Assembly (NCBI GenBank): GCA_022865305.1
Contig: JALHSP010000119.1
Coordinates: forward strand, 43,053-107,052
Direction of reading: 5' to 3'
Origin: Bacteroidales bacterium
GTDB lineage: Bacteria > Bacteroidota > Bacteroidia > Bacteroidales > VadinHA17
Length of the DNA stretch: 64,000 bases
Position 1 is the first letter of the stretch; each line of letters begins with the position of its first letter. A program made the position numbers and the translations under genes. Positions 34,762-43,225 of this stretch are shown here, piece by piece. Under the pieces are notes generated by a model. That model was given only the letters and a program-made list of their open reading frames with translations. It made no database searches and had not been told where the DNA came from.

Positions 34762-35130
34762 ATGAAATTAAAAACCTTGTTACCCCTTCTTATACTGGCC
34801 CTTGCAGTATCTTTTGCGAGCTGCAAAAAAGGACCCGAAAAACTGATTGTTAAAACATGGAAAGTGACCAGTGTTATGTCTAAAGGTACTGTCAATGATA
34901 GTATCTTCCAGGTTCTTAAAGCCGATTTAATGAAAGCTGAAATGGCTTTCAAAGACAACAAATATACAATGACCTCTGACGGAAATGTTATTGAATCCGG
35001 AACGTATACTTTTAAAAACGGGAAATTGGTGGTTAAAACCGAAAAGGGGATGAATATGGATGCAGTTGTCACTAAAGATAACCTGACTCTTGATACCCCC
35101 GATTTTATGACAACTCTTCAGCCTAAGTAA
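34762..35130 (+). CDS. Small lipocalin-like lipoprotein
   Basis: 122 aa with a lipobox (LLILALAVSFASC, Cys about residue 20). The mature part (LIVKTWKVTSVMSKG, KDNKYTMTSDGNVIESGTYTFKNGKLVV) is a small antiparallel beta domain of the lipocalin-like type common among Bacteroidota lipoproteins. Ligand and role are unknown. A strong bidirectional terminator follows at 35205. Confidence 0.7.
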   Translation: MKLKTLLPLLILALAVSFASCKKGPEKLIVKTWKVTSVMSKGTVNDSIFQVLKADLMKAEMAFKDNKYTMTSDGNVIESGTYTFKNGKLVVKTEKGMNMDAVVTKDNLTLDTPDFMTTLQPK

Positions 35131-35204
35131 ATCAAAATCATTAAACAACAGAAAGATTACCTTGGGCAGATTTAACTGTACGAAAATTTAATAAAAACAG
35201 GTAT

Positions 35205-35237
35205 AAAAAAAGGAGTTAGAAAAATAACTCCTTTTTT
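35205..35237. terminator. Bidirectional rho-independent terminator
   Basis: Perfect 7-bp stem GGAGTTA / TAACTCC with loop GAAAAA, followed by six T on the top strand and preceded by seven A (T-run on the bottom strand). It serves both the rightward lipoprotein gene and the leftward tRNA-Val. Confidence 0.85.
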
Positions 35238-35242
35238 CGTTG

Positions 35243-35317
35243 TGGGTTGTACTGGATTCGAACCAGTGACCCCTACCCTGTCAAGGTAATGCTCTAAACC
35301 AACTGAGCTAACAACCC
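35243..35317 (-). tRNA. tRNA-Val (anticodon GAC)
   Basis: 75 nt on the bottom strand, beginning GGGTTGTTAGCTCAGTTGG and ending CAACCCA. The acceptor stem GGGTTGT/ACAACCC pairs fully, the D-arm is GCTC...GAGC, the T-arm has TTCGAAT, and the anticodon loop TTGACAG gives GAC. CCA is not encoded. Confidence 0.93.
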
Positions 35318-35340
35318 AAAATCTTGAAGAACATTTAACT

Positions 35341-35398
35341 GCCTGTCATCCGCCGGCTGGCGGACTGAACCAACTGAGCTAACGTCTCTTGATCAGGC
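35341..35398 (-). pseudogene. tRNA 5'-half relic next to a palindromic element
   Basis: AACCAACTGAGCTAAC at 35368-35383 is identical to the D-arm region of the adjacent tRNA-Val (35297-35312) and is preceded, on the bottom strand, by a different acceptor-like strand. The anticodon and T-arms are absent; instead the palindrome CCGCCGGCTGGCGG abuts it (35351-35364). It looks like a tRNA fragment broken by or carried with a repeat. Confidence 0.55.
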
Positions 35399-35441
35399 GA
35401 TAAAAATAATAAAATTTACTAAACCTTATCAGAATCTCTGT

Positions 35442-36569
35442 TTACGAAAAATCAAAGCCCGAAATATATGCCGGGGCATCATAAAAGCAGTTTTTTTCCT
35501 CTTCTGTCAGATTAATGAATTTTGTATAAACCAAACCGGGTTTTGCATTCAGCATCCTGTTTAAAGCACCCATCTTAACGCCTGTCCGGATCCTGTCAAA
35601 AAGATCGCTGCGGTCGTCAATCCATGTCAGACCTGTGTTAAATCCCTCTGTGGCACAAACTGATTCAAATAGATTTGCAAGAACAGCTTCCCGTCCTTTT
35701 TTGCAGTATATTGAATCAAATACGAGGTACCTGAATTCCCCTGGCCGGAATAACCTGCGGAAATATGGAGTGTCCGGAAGAACCTTCATCATTACCCAGC
35801 CCCAGATTCCCGGAACATCATAAACTTTATTGGAAGCAGGAATAGCACATGTGCCTGCAATAATCTCGCCTTCTTCTTTTAATATGTAATAATTGTTGCC
35901 GTAAAAAGAATACTCCGTCGTGAAAAAAGAATATTTACTGTAAAAATCCAGGAGAAGATTTTGCATTTCCGGTTTCTCTTTTTCAGAAAGTTTTGAAACA
36001 CGATTATCGGGTTTTGGAGAGAACCGGCTGAAAGCAACAGTCAGAAATGATATTATATATTCATAGCCTATCTGGTTCACGAGGTTTTTCAACCTTTCAT
36101 TCATGCTTTCAACAAACGCATACATAATGTGTTTATCTTTTTCGTAAACATCAGGGAGTTCAAGCAGGTATGGTTTACTGAATATTTCCAGTGTTTTTTG
36201 TTTAAAAGAGTAATCTGATTCTGGCTTAATCACTGCTTTTTCCCGCTTTCTCCAGTTGATATCCGATTGATATGTCGATTGAAATGCAAGATACCGTATG
36301 TATGTTGAGGGATATCTGAGTGCCCCCTGCCCGGATATGCGGAAACAGGCGCCTACTGTTCCGGTTATCTTGTTCTTTTTATAAAGAGAAACAAATCTTA
36401 TCTGATCCCTGTACGCTTCAATACGGGAAGCAATATTCCGCAAAGAAAATCTCATACCGCCTTCCGATCCCTGAACAGCATGGTTCAGGATATCCATGAT
36501 CCCCTCATTTGCGTGGTCAGATACTCTTACCTCGAGCCCGTGAAAATCCAAAATACTTTTTTCAAACAT
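35442..36569 (-). CDS. Uncharacterised protein, possibly GNAT-like acyltransferase
   Basis: 375 aa from ATG 36569, chosen because the longer ORF start (36605) would overlap the upstream gene by 32 bp while this start leaves a 4-bp gap. Segments such as FVSLYKKNKITGTVGACFRI and YYILKEEGEIIAGTCAIPASN (twice: a strand, Gly, then a strand) look like the core strands of GNAT/N-acyl amino acid synthase folds, and FRYLVFDSIYCKKGREAVLANLFESVC resembles the acyl-CoA-binding helix region. No family is certain. It is co-oriented with, and immediately downstream of, a DUF4197 lipoprotein gene. Confidence 0.6.
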   Translation of the reverse strand: MFEKSILDFHGLEVRVSDHANEGIMDILNHAVQGSEGGMRFSLRNIASRIEAYRDQIRFVSLYKKNKITGTVGACFRISGQGALRYPSTYIRYLAFQSTYQSDINWRKREKAVIKPESDYSFKQKTLEIFSKPYLLELPDVYEKDKHIMYAFVESMNERLKNLVNQIGYEYIISFLTVAFSRFSPKPDNRVSKLSEKEKPEMQNLLLDFYSKYSFFTTEYSFYGNNYYILKEEGEIIAGTCAIPASNKVYDVPGIWGWVMMKVLPDTPYFRRLFRPGEFRYLVFDSIYCKKGREAVLANLFESVCATEGFNTGLTWIDDRSDLFDRIRTGVKMGALNRMLNAKPGLVYTKFINLTEEEKNCFYDAPAYISGFDFS

Positions 36570-36573
36570 CAGC

Positions 36574-37344
36574 CTAATTTCCTGTCTGGTTTGTTTTATT
36601 ATCAAGGCTTCCGAATACTCTCTGTAGTAAAGGTGTCACTCTTGCTGAGACCTCTTTCCGAATTTTAAGCTCTTCTGCTTCAACTTTTAAAAACATGCCG
36701 CTAAGTGCTTTATTAGTAAGAAAGTCATCGAGGTCAGTATTTACCGGTTTCAGGTTTGCCAGCTTCCCTGCAACCGAATTGGCAAGAGTATTCCATTTCC
36801 CTGTAAGGGTTACCCATGAGTCTTTTGTGGAAATATTCCCGATGATTTTCTTTTCGGTGGAAACCTGAATTTTTGGCTTGTACAATGCATATAGCTCATT
36901 ATAGGTTGTGCTTCTCAGGTAACCCGTTGCTGCATTATCGGCGCCATTAAGAATATTAAAAGCATCTTTTATTGTCATTTGTGTAACACTGTTGATAAAT
37001 ATTGGTGCAACCTCCTTCGCGGCATCCTCTGCTGCCCTGTTGATCCTGAGTATTACATCCCCGACAAGCTGGGTGCCGCCGGGAATCCTGGAAATATTGT
37101 CGACTATCACTCTTGCCTCATCCGGAAGAGGGATTTTAATAGCTGCATCACCATAATAACCGTTTTCGGCTGCCAGCCGCTGAGCAGAATTCTTTGCTCC
37201 TGTAATCAGGGCTTCTTTAAGCCCGTTTATTACCTCCGCCTCGGTAAGTGGAACCGTGCCGGAAGATTGAAGTATCTTAAGAAGTTCTGCACATCCTGTA
37301 AAAACAAATAAAGCAAGAAATAAGAATATAACCCGGGGTTTCAT
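36574..37344 (-). CDS. DUF4197 lipoprotein
   Basis: 256 aa with a lipobox (FLFLALFVFTGCAELL). The mature part matches DUF4197: LTEAEVINGLKEALITGAKNSAQRLAAENGY, IKIPLPDEARVI, FINSVTQMTIKDAFNILNGADNAATGYLR (strongly conserved block), and the ending around LDDFLTNKALSGMFLKVEAEELKIRKEVSARVTPLLQRVFG. The family is widespread in Gram-negative bacteria and has no defined function. It precedes the GNAT-like gene by 4 bp and is likely co-transcribed with it. Confidence 0.9.
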   Translation of the reverse strand: MKPRVIFLFLALFVFTGCAELLKILQSSGTVPLTEAEVINGLKEALITGAKNSAQRLAAENGYYGDAAIKIPLPDEARVIVDNISRIPGGTQLVGDVILRINRAAEDAAKEVAPIFINSVTQMTIKDAFNILNGADNAATGYLRSTTYNELYALYKPKIQVSTEKKIIGNISTKDSWVTLTGKWNTLANSVAGKLANLKPVNTDLDDFLTNKALSGMFLKVEAEELKIRKEVSARVTPLLQRVFGSLDNKTNQTGN

Positions 37345-37516
37345 AAAGTGTAATATTAAAATTTAATGCAAGATACAAAATATAGGGTATGTTGAAATCA
37401 AATCCTGCATTTAGTCCACGGGGTGCTCCTGATGAATTTAACCGCCTGCCGGAAGGGAGTATTCTGGAATCCATTAAATAATCCAGGCAGAATTAGATTC
37501 GAAAATGTATTGATTA

Positions 37517-38188
37517 TCAGGGCATAATTGAATAGAGAGTCTGAGCGATAAACAGGTCTTCAGGATTTGTGATTTTAATATTCTCCCTGTTCCCTTCAAC
37601 CAGGTTGATCTTTTCACCTATTTTTTCAAGAACAGTAGCATCGTCGGTAAATTCAGGAAGATAGTCCTGCAGATACGCTTTTTTTATAAGATCAGCCATG
37701 AATACCTGCGGGGTCTGTACCTGTTTGACATGCAGCCGGTTGACAGGCATGCTGCCATGATCGGTAATCATCCTTAAGGAGTCCCCCGGAGAAATTACAG
37801 GAATTGCATTCCCGAGCTTTTCAGCAGTCTCAAAACATCTTTTTATTGTATCGGTGCTTACGAATGGCCTTACCCCGTCATGAATGGCAACAAGCCCGGG
37901 AACATCCACAAACTTTAAACCGTTACGGACAGAAAAAAAACGGGCTTTCCCCCCTTTTACAAGTGTGTGAATAATGTTAAAGGAATATTTTGACTGAAGC
38001 TCATTCCAGTACCTCAGCTGGTTTTCCGGAAGAACAGCTATAATTTCAATTGAATCATTAAATGCCTTGAATCTTTCAATTGTATGCATCAGAACAGGTT
38101 TTCCGGCAAGCTCCAGATACTGCTTGGGAATTTCTGCACCCATGCGCTTGCCACTTCCTCCTGCAACAATAATAGCGTATAACTTCAT
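37517..38188 (-). CDS. ispD: 2-C-methyl-D-erythritol 4-phosphate cytidylyltransferase
   Basis: IspD of the MEP isoprenoid pathway: joins CTP and MEP to CDP-ME. The N-terminal nucleotide motif AIIVAGGSGKRMGAEIPKQYLEL, the VAIHDGVRPFVS block, VKQVQTPQVFMADLIKKAY and TDDATVLEKIGEKINLVEGNRENIKITNPEDL are all present. 223 aa is the normal length. The start overlaps the end of the upstream acyl-CoA synthetase gene by 4 nt (ATGA-type), so the two are coupled although their pathways differ. Confidence 0.95.
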   Translation of the reverse strand: MKLYAIIVAGGSGKRMGAEIPKQYLELAGKPVLMHTIERFKAFNDSIEIIAVLPENQLRYWNELQSKYSFNIIHTLVKGGKARFFSVRNGLKFVDVPGLVAIHDGVRPFVSTDTIKRCFETAEKLGNAIPVISPGDSLRMITDHGSMPVNRLHVKQVQTPQVFMADLIKKAYLQDYLPEFTDDATVLEKIGEKINLVEGNRENIKITNPEDLFIAQTLYSIMP

Positions 38189-39837
38189 TCTTTTGTATAC
38201 AAAAACCTCTTTATACTTCTCTTCGGCGTCTTGGCAAATTCCTCAGGATGTATCCTGAACTTATTCACAACCATGAATTCAGGAACACGCTCATTTACCT
38301 CTTTCCTGGTATTTTCCAGAATATTTATAAGCTGATCTTCGGAAATATTATCCCTTTTCATCATTTCATAATCAGGATATATAAGACCAATCAGTTTGTT
38401 ATCTTCTGAAATGACAAGCGATTCAGCAATATAGTCCATGTTGTTTATTACTGCTTCAATCTCTTCCGGAAATATATTTTTCCCGGAAGGACCGAGAATC
38501 ATTGTTTTGCTTCTTCCTTTAATAAATATATTCCCATCTTTATCTATAACTCCAAGATCTCCTGTGTGCATCCATCCTTTTTCATCAATAATCTCTTTAG
38601 TTGCTTTCTCATTCTTATAATATCCCAGCATTACATTCTCTCCTCTAAGTATTATTTCTCCAACCTGTTTTTCCGGATCAGGTGAATCGATTGTAATCTC
38701 AAGCGTATCAACTGCTCGTCCTGATGCACCCAGCTTAGTAGTATCCCATGAGGCATAACTTATGAGCGGACCACATTCTGTCATCCCGTAACCTACAGTG
38801 AATTTAAAACCTATTTTTCTAAAGAAATTTTCTGCTTCTGCATTAAAAGCAGCTCCGCCAATACAAATTACATTAAATCTTCCTCCGAATGTCTCTGTCA
38901 GTTTCTCTCTTATCTTCCTGTGGAGGATCTTATTCAATCCCGGAATTGCAAGCAGTATCTTCATATGCGGTTTGCTTATAACAGGCAGAAGCTGTTTTTT
39001 GAATATCTTTTCAATTACAAGGGGCACTGACAGAATAAGCCTTGGCTTTATCTCTTTGAAAGCCTGAACAATAACCTGCGGTGAGGGTGTTTTTGACAAT
39101 ATGGTAATATGACAACCATAGGTAAAAGGAAACAGAAATTCAAAAGCGCAACCGTATGTATGAGCAAGAGGAAGAAAAGAAACAAGAGGATCTCCTGGAT
39201 TAAGTGGCATATTATTCTGTGCAAACCGGATATTGGAAGCAAGACTGTTGTGTGTCAGCATTACCCCTTTTGAAAAACCTGTTGTACCTCCCGTATAACT
39301 GATAACAGCCAGTTTATCATTTGTGACGGCTGAGAATTTTATATCTTCCGGTTTAAGCTCAGGATAAGCTTTCCGGAACTTTTCTTCAAGTGTTGAATAA
39401 ACTTCTTTTATAAGTGCATTCCCGGAGGTGATCATCATAAAATTATCCAGAGAAATAACACCGGAAATTTGGGGGAATTTACCGCTCTCCAGTGTTTCAT
39501 AAATCTTTTCATCTACATACAAAAGACGTGCATCTGAATGGTTGATAAGGTTATTAAGATCTTCGGGTTTAAAATCAGGAAGAATCGGAACAGTTACCGC
39601 CCCGTAAGTTACTGTGGCAAGATATACAACACACCAGTTTGCTGAGTTTCTTCCGACAAGAGCAATTTTATCACCTTCTCTTATCCCTGATTCTTTAAAA
39701 AACAAATGAATCTTCAGGATTTTCTCTGCTATTTCTCTGTAGGAATATCCCTTTTCCTTATAATTCGACAGAGCTTCTATGTTCCAGTTTTGCTTTATGC
39801 TCTGTTCGATATACCCAATTAAACGTTCCCTGATCAT
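38185..39837 (-). CDS. Long-chain fatty acid--CoA ligase (AMP-binding family)
   Basis: An ANL-superfamily adenylating enzyme of 550 aa. Motifs: ISYTGGTTGFSKGVMLTHNS (P-loop), YGMTECGPLISYA (A5), GEIILRGENVMLGYYKNEKATKE, GWMHTGDLGVIDKDGNIFIKGRSKTMIL (A7-A8), and C-terminal Lys in TPKRSIKRFLY. The size and the RSKTMILGPSGKNIFPEEIE block place it with long-chain acyl-CoA synthetases. It probably activates exogenous or recycled fatty acids at the membrane. A TAnnTTTG box precedes it. Confidence 0.92.
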   Translation of the reverse strand: MIRERLIGYIEQSIKQNWNIEALSNYKEKGYSYREIAEKILKIHLFFKESGIREGDKIALVGRNSANWCVVYLATVTYGAVTVPILPDFKPEDLNNLINHSDARLLYVDEKIYETLESGKFPQISGVISLDNFMMITSGNALIKEVYSTLEEKFRKAYPELKPEDIKFSAVTNDKLAVISYTGGTTGFSKGVMLTHNSLASNIRFAQNNMPLNPGDPLVSFLPLAHTYGCAFEFLFPFTYGCHITILSKTPSPQVIVQAFKEIKPRLILSVPLVIEKIFKKQLLPVISKPHMKILLAIPGLNKILHRKIREKLTETFGGRFNVICIGGAAFNAEAENFFRKIGFKFTVGYGMTECGPLISYASWDTTKLGASGRAVDTLEITIDSPDPEKQVGEIILRGENVMLGYYKNEKATKEIIDEKGWMHTGDLGVIDKDGNIFIKGRSKTMILGPSGKNIFPEEIEAVINNMDYIAESLVISEDNKLIGLIYPDYEMMKRDNISEDQLINILENTRKEVNERVPEFMVVNKFRIHPEEFAKTPKRSIKRFLYTKE

Positions 39838-39862
39838 AGAATTAAGTTTTAGTTTATAAAGT

Positions 39863-39870
39863 CAAAGTTA
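39863..39870 (-). promoter_or_regulatory. -7 box for the acyl-CoA synthetase-ispD unit
   Basis: CAAAGTTA on the top strand is TAACTTTG on the bottom strand, 25 bp before the ATG at 39837. Confidence 0.5.
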
Positions 39871-39941
39871 CTATATGATTAAAAACAGAAATGCAAAGAA
39901 CAAGGTTTTTTGATATTTATTAACTGGTAACCTTTTCAGGT

Positions 39942-40328
39942 CTATACAAAATACATCACAAGAATTACAATTACTGACAGAATGTTAACCAGTGTAAAAA
40001 ACCGGTTATAGTTTTCTCTCTGTTTTGAGAAATATCCCAGCTTTCTTGCAAGAATGCCAATATTGGGGACAAAAAGGACGATCAGAAAAGCAAAAAATTC
40101 AACCCCGAAAAATACTTCTTCAAGACCTCCTTTCACAAGGGCAGACAGATATACAACGATCAGCAATACTAATAAATAGAACAGGTAGCTTATCTTAAGC
40201 AGTAGTGTTGAAACAAGTCTTCGCTTATGCAGCTGGTGAGGCTTCAGATAAGCATATGCAATAGAAAAAATAATCAGGATAAATACAACACCAAGAATAT
40301 AATTTAGAACCTCTTTGAAATTAGCCAT
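39942..40328 (-). CDS. Small integral membrane protein of unknown function
   Basis: 128 aa with four strongly hydrophobic segments (about residues 8-26, 43-63, 73-92, 110-127) and basic loops between them. No conserved catalytic motif is recognised. It lies 23 bp downstream of the first ROK kinase gene in the same direction, so it may be the last gene of the sugar cluster, but nothing in it shows a sugar role. Confidence 0.65.
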   Translation of the reverse strand: MANFKEVLNYILGVVFILIIFSIAYAYLKPHQLHKRRLVSTLLLKISYLFYLLVLLIVVYLSALVKGGLEEVFFGVEFFAFLIVLFVPNIGILARKLGYFSKQRENYNRFFTLVNILSVIVILVMYFV

Positions 40329-40351
40329 TTACTCAGGTTTTAATTTTCAGA

Positions 40352-41323
40352 TCACGACTCTATATTTGACCATATAAGTGAACTGGCTCCCAACACAGCA
40401 GCATTCTGTGTACTCAGTTCCGATGCAAGGAGCTTAACTTTCCCTTTGTAAATACACAGAAGGTTTTCTTCCATATATTCCTTCGCCGGTTCAAATATCA
40501 GGTCTTTGGCAAGAGCAAGGCCTCCGAAAAGGAATATTGCTTCCGGGTTGGTGTGTGCAACAACATCAGCAAGTTTAAAACCAAGCATTCTCCCAGTATG
40601 CAGAAAAGCCCTCTTTGCAAGACTGTCGCCCCTCTTGGCAGCATCGTGGATCAATTCAGCATCCAGTTCGTCAAAACTGTATTTCCTCAGTTCACTTGGC
40701 TGTATACTGTCGGCCATTATTTTCAGCAGAGACCTTTTAAGTCCGGTTGCTGAAACATATGTTTCCAGGCATCCTTTTCTGCCACATCCGCAGTCGCGGT
40801 TGGACGGACCCGGACGAATTGCTGTATGCCCGATCTCCCCGGCAAAGCCGTCATGTCCGTAAACAAGTTTCCCGTCAATAACAAAGCCGCTGCCAAGTCC
40901 TGTTCCGAGGGTAATAACAACAAAATTTTTCATTCCTTTTGCACCACCGTATATCATCTCTCCCACGGCTGCTGCATTTGCATCATTTGTAACGACAATA
41001 GGAAGATTTGTGTGTCTGTGGAATACTTCTGCAAGAGGAACTATACCCTTCCACGGTAATCCTGCAGCATATTCAATTGTACCTTTGTTAATATTACCCA
41101 TCGGGGCTCCAATACCGAATCCTTTAACTTCAATCCCGTTGCCGATCTTCTGACCGGTAACCATAATTTTTTCATACAGTGCAGCTACAAAGACTTCTAT
41201 TTCTTCATAATGAGTGGTCTTTAACCGGTCCTCGGCAAGAATATTTCCTTCCCTGTCAACAAAACCAAAAATTGTATTGGTCCCTCCAATGTCAATGCCT
41301 ACTGCAACATCCTTTACTGCCAT
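40352..41323 (-). CDS. ROK-family sugar kinase (first copy)
   Basis: GIDIGGTNTIFGFVD is the phosphate-binding motif. FGIGAPMG and NDANAAAVGEMIYGGAKGMKNFVVITLGTGLGSG are ROK hallmarks, and GEIGHTAIRPGPSNRDCGCGRKGCLETY contains the catalytic region and the CxCGxxGCxE zinc site. Such kinases phosphorylate glucose, GlcNAc, ManNAc or fructose at C6 in the cytoplasm. It is clearly paralogous to the ROK gene at 45227. The neighbours (deacetylase, SIS isomerase, phosphofructokinase) favour an amino sugar substrate, which is inference. Confidence 0.92.
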   Translation of the reverse strand: MAVKDVAVGIDIGGTNTIFGFVDREGNILAEDRLKTTHYEEIEVFVAALYEKIMVTGQKIGNGIEVKGFGIGAPMGNINKGTIEYAAGLPWKGIVPLAEVFHRHTNLPIVVTNDANAAAVGEMIYGGAKGMKNFVVITLGTGLGSGFVIDGKLVYGHDGFAGEIGHTAIRPGPSNRDCGCGRKGCLETYVSATGLKRSLLKIMADSIQPSELRKYSFDELDAELIHDAAKRGDSLAKRAFLHTGRMLGFKLADVVAHTNPEAIFLFGGLALAKDLIFEPAKEYMEENLLCIYKGKVKLLASELSTQNAAVLGASSLIWSNIES

Positions 41324-41405
41324 ATTTTTGAAATAAAAATTTCTGTGTATGTAAATATACCATTTGTAAATTTAATCAATACCTGCTTTCCTGATTTTTA
41401 AGGGA

Positions 41406-42422
41406 TTATTCTGCGACATACTCGTTGCCAACTTTTCTTGCTCTTTGAGGTTTATCAAGATTTATTCCAAGAGCAACCCCTGTTTCAACAAGGATATTCC
41501 AGCCTGCTGCAAGCTGAACATATTCAGCATACTGACCACCATCAGGAATTGTAATTGTCGGAAATAATGTTTTTTCTGATGAAACAGCTATTACATTCAT
41601 TCCGACACCTTTTACAAGACATTCCTGGAATTTATCCTGATCAACGTTAAATGGATTGATCCAGATAAGTACTTCATTTTTGTCCATTACTTCCTCTATA
41701 CCGTGAAGTGCAAAAGTCCCTTCAAGAAAGGCTGATTTTTTCCTCGTGATTTCATTTGTCTTAAGCGCCAGCTCCCCTGCAACGCCATTATCCCTGCCGG
41801 TAAAATAAATGACATCTGCTTTTTTTATTATGTCAATTATTCCTGCATCAATTTTTGCTGTCAGTACCTGTTCCGTTTTGTCGGCAAGCTCTTTCAATCC
41901 TTCCATTTTCTCATTCCACAGGTTTCTGAGAAGGGAGTCATAAAAAAGCCCCTGTTCAATGACAGATTTGGTTGCAGCGACTGCATTTTCCTTCCCGCAC
42001 GACAGGACATGTGTGTCGGTGGCAAATTCTTCAAGCTTTGTATTTTTATTTGCTGTCAATGCGAATATAGCACTATGGTTCTTTTTTTTCAGATCAATAA
42101 CCATTCGGATAACCTCCTTTGTCTGCCCTGAATTTGAAGCAGCAAAAACAACATAATCATCAAGATTATATTCCCGCGCCTGTGTGCAACCTTCCGTTAT
42201 TACAGGCATAAAGAATTTCCTTTTAAGGGATGAAAAGATGGCTCTTTTTGCCGGAAATATCCGGCTGCTGCCTTCTCCTGTCAGGAATAATCCTTTACGC
42301 GATCTTATGGTTTTTACAAAACGTCCTGATACACCAGGATCAAAAGATTTAATTATACCGGGTGTCTCCATCATCTCCCTTACGAGAGCATACTTGCTGT
42401 ATTTTTCTTCTTTTAAATTCAT
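41406..42422 (-). CDS. SIS-domain sugar isomerase/deaminase-like protein
   Basis: 338 aa with two tandem SIS domains and no glutaminase domain. The first has GLFLTGEGSSRIFPAKRA and YVVFAASNSGQTKEVIRMV (phosphosugar-binding Ser/Thr loop); the second has VIYFTGRDNGVAGELALKTNEITRKKSAFLEGTFALHGIEEVM, which resembles the GlmS/AgaS isomerase half. Without a glutaminase domain, likely activity is isomerisation or deamination of an amino-sugar phosphate, for example glucosamine-6-phosphate to fructose-6-phosphate. It is flanked by PIG-L deacetylase and ROK kinase genes in the same orientation. Confidence 0.85.
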   Translation of the reverse strand: MNLKEEKYSKYALVREMMETPGIIKSFDPGVSGRFVKTIRSRKGLFLTGEGSSRIFPAKRAIFSSLKRKFFMPVITEGCTQAREYNLDDYVVFAASNSGQTKEVIRMVIDLKKKNHSAIFALTANKNTKLEEFATDTHVLSCGKENAVAATKSVIEQGLFYDSLLRNLWNEKMEGLKELADKTEQVLTAKIDAGIIDIIKKADVIYFTGRDNGVAGELALKTNEITRKKSAFLEGTFALHGIEEVMDKNEVLIWINPFNVDQDKFQECLVKGVGMNVIAVSSEKTLFPTITIPDGGQYAEYVQLAAGWNILVETGVALGINLDKPQRARKVGNEYVAE

Positions 42423-42446
42423 TGCGGTTAAATTTTTAATTTAAAG

Positions 42447-43217
42447 TTAAAATTTTTTCACAAGAAATTCTGATAAATCATTCTGAACCTGTGGGTCTTT
42501 CTGGAAGCCTCCTCCGAGATGCTGCCAGTAAACTTCAGCATATTCCACTCCGGCCATTTTTCCATAATTACGGTTCCCCTCCAGTACAAATCCGAAGAAA
42601 TCATCCATTTTATGCATATGCCGCATAAGGTCAATCTGTGAAATATGATAACCGAGCATCGTTTTCTTTGTTTCAATAACCGAGGTAACATCTACATAAA
42701 AATGTGGCGGGACAATCTGTGAACCCAAAGGATCTGATAAAGTAAGAGGAGAAGTATGATAGAGCAGAGGAGTCACTTCAAGAGGCTTTTCCCTGACAGG
42801 AACGGGGTCAAGCGATGATACCATTGCTGCTGCTTCAATAATATTGGCAGTGGTCCTGTGGTCGGAATGATAATCGGTTGGAAGGTGTGTAAAAATAACA
42901 CCTGCTCTGACTTTCCGCATGAGGGATATTGCTTTTAACCTAAGCTCTTTTGTATCGAACAGGAATCCGTCAGTTCCGCCAAGAGTATAATATTCGGCAT
43001 CAAGCACAGTGGCTGCCTTTTTTGCTTCTTCAAAACGCACCCTTGCAGTTTCAGCCATGTCCATATCGCAACCACCAAGATCTCCGCCGGTCATGGTTGC
43101 TATTACAATTTTATACCCTTTGTCTTTCAGAAGCTTCAGAACGCCGGCATTCCATGCTTCAGCATCATCCGGATGTGCGTTGAAGGATAATGCAACTTTG
43201 TTAAATTGTTTTGCCAT
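42447..43217 (-). CDS. PIG-L/LmbE-family N-deacetylase
   Basis: 256 aa. FNAHPDDAEAWNAGVLKLL carries the zinc/catalytic AHPDDxE motif near the N-terminus, and THLPTDYHSDHRTT supplies the downstream zinc His. The family removes N-acetyl groups from GlcNAc-containing substrates (for example GlcNAc-PI, BshB, diacetylchitobiose deacetylase). The 9-bp gap to the phosphofructokinase and 24-bp gap to the SIS gene point to one operon. A role on GlcNAc, GlcNAc-6-phosphate or a chito-disaccharide is inferred from that context. Confidence 0.9.
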   Translation of the reverse strand: MAKQFNKVALSFNAHPDDAEAWNAGVLKLLKDKGYKIVIATMTGGDLGGCDMDMAETARVRFEEAKKAATVLDAEYYTLGGTDGFLFDTKELRLKAISLMRKVRAGVIFTHLPTDYHSDHRTTANIIEAAAMVSSLDPVPVREKPLEVTPLLYHTSPLTLSDPLGSQIVPPHFYVDVTSVIETKKTMLGYHISQIDLMRHMHKMDDFFGFVLEGNRNYGKMAGVEYAEVYWQHLGGGFQKDPQVQNDLSEFLVKKF

Positions 43218-43225
43218 AATTAAAT

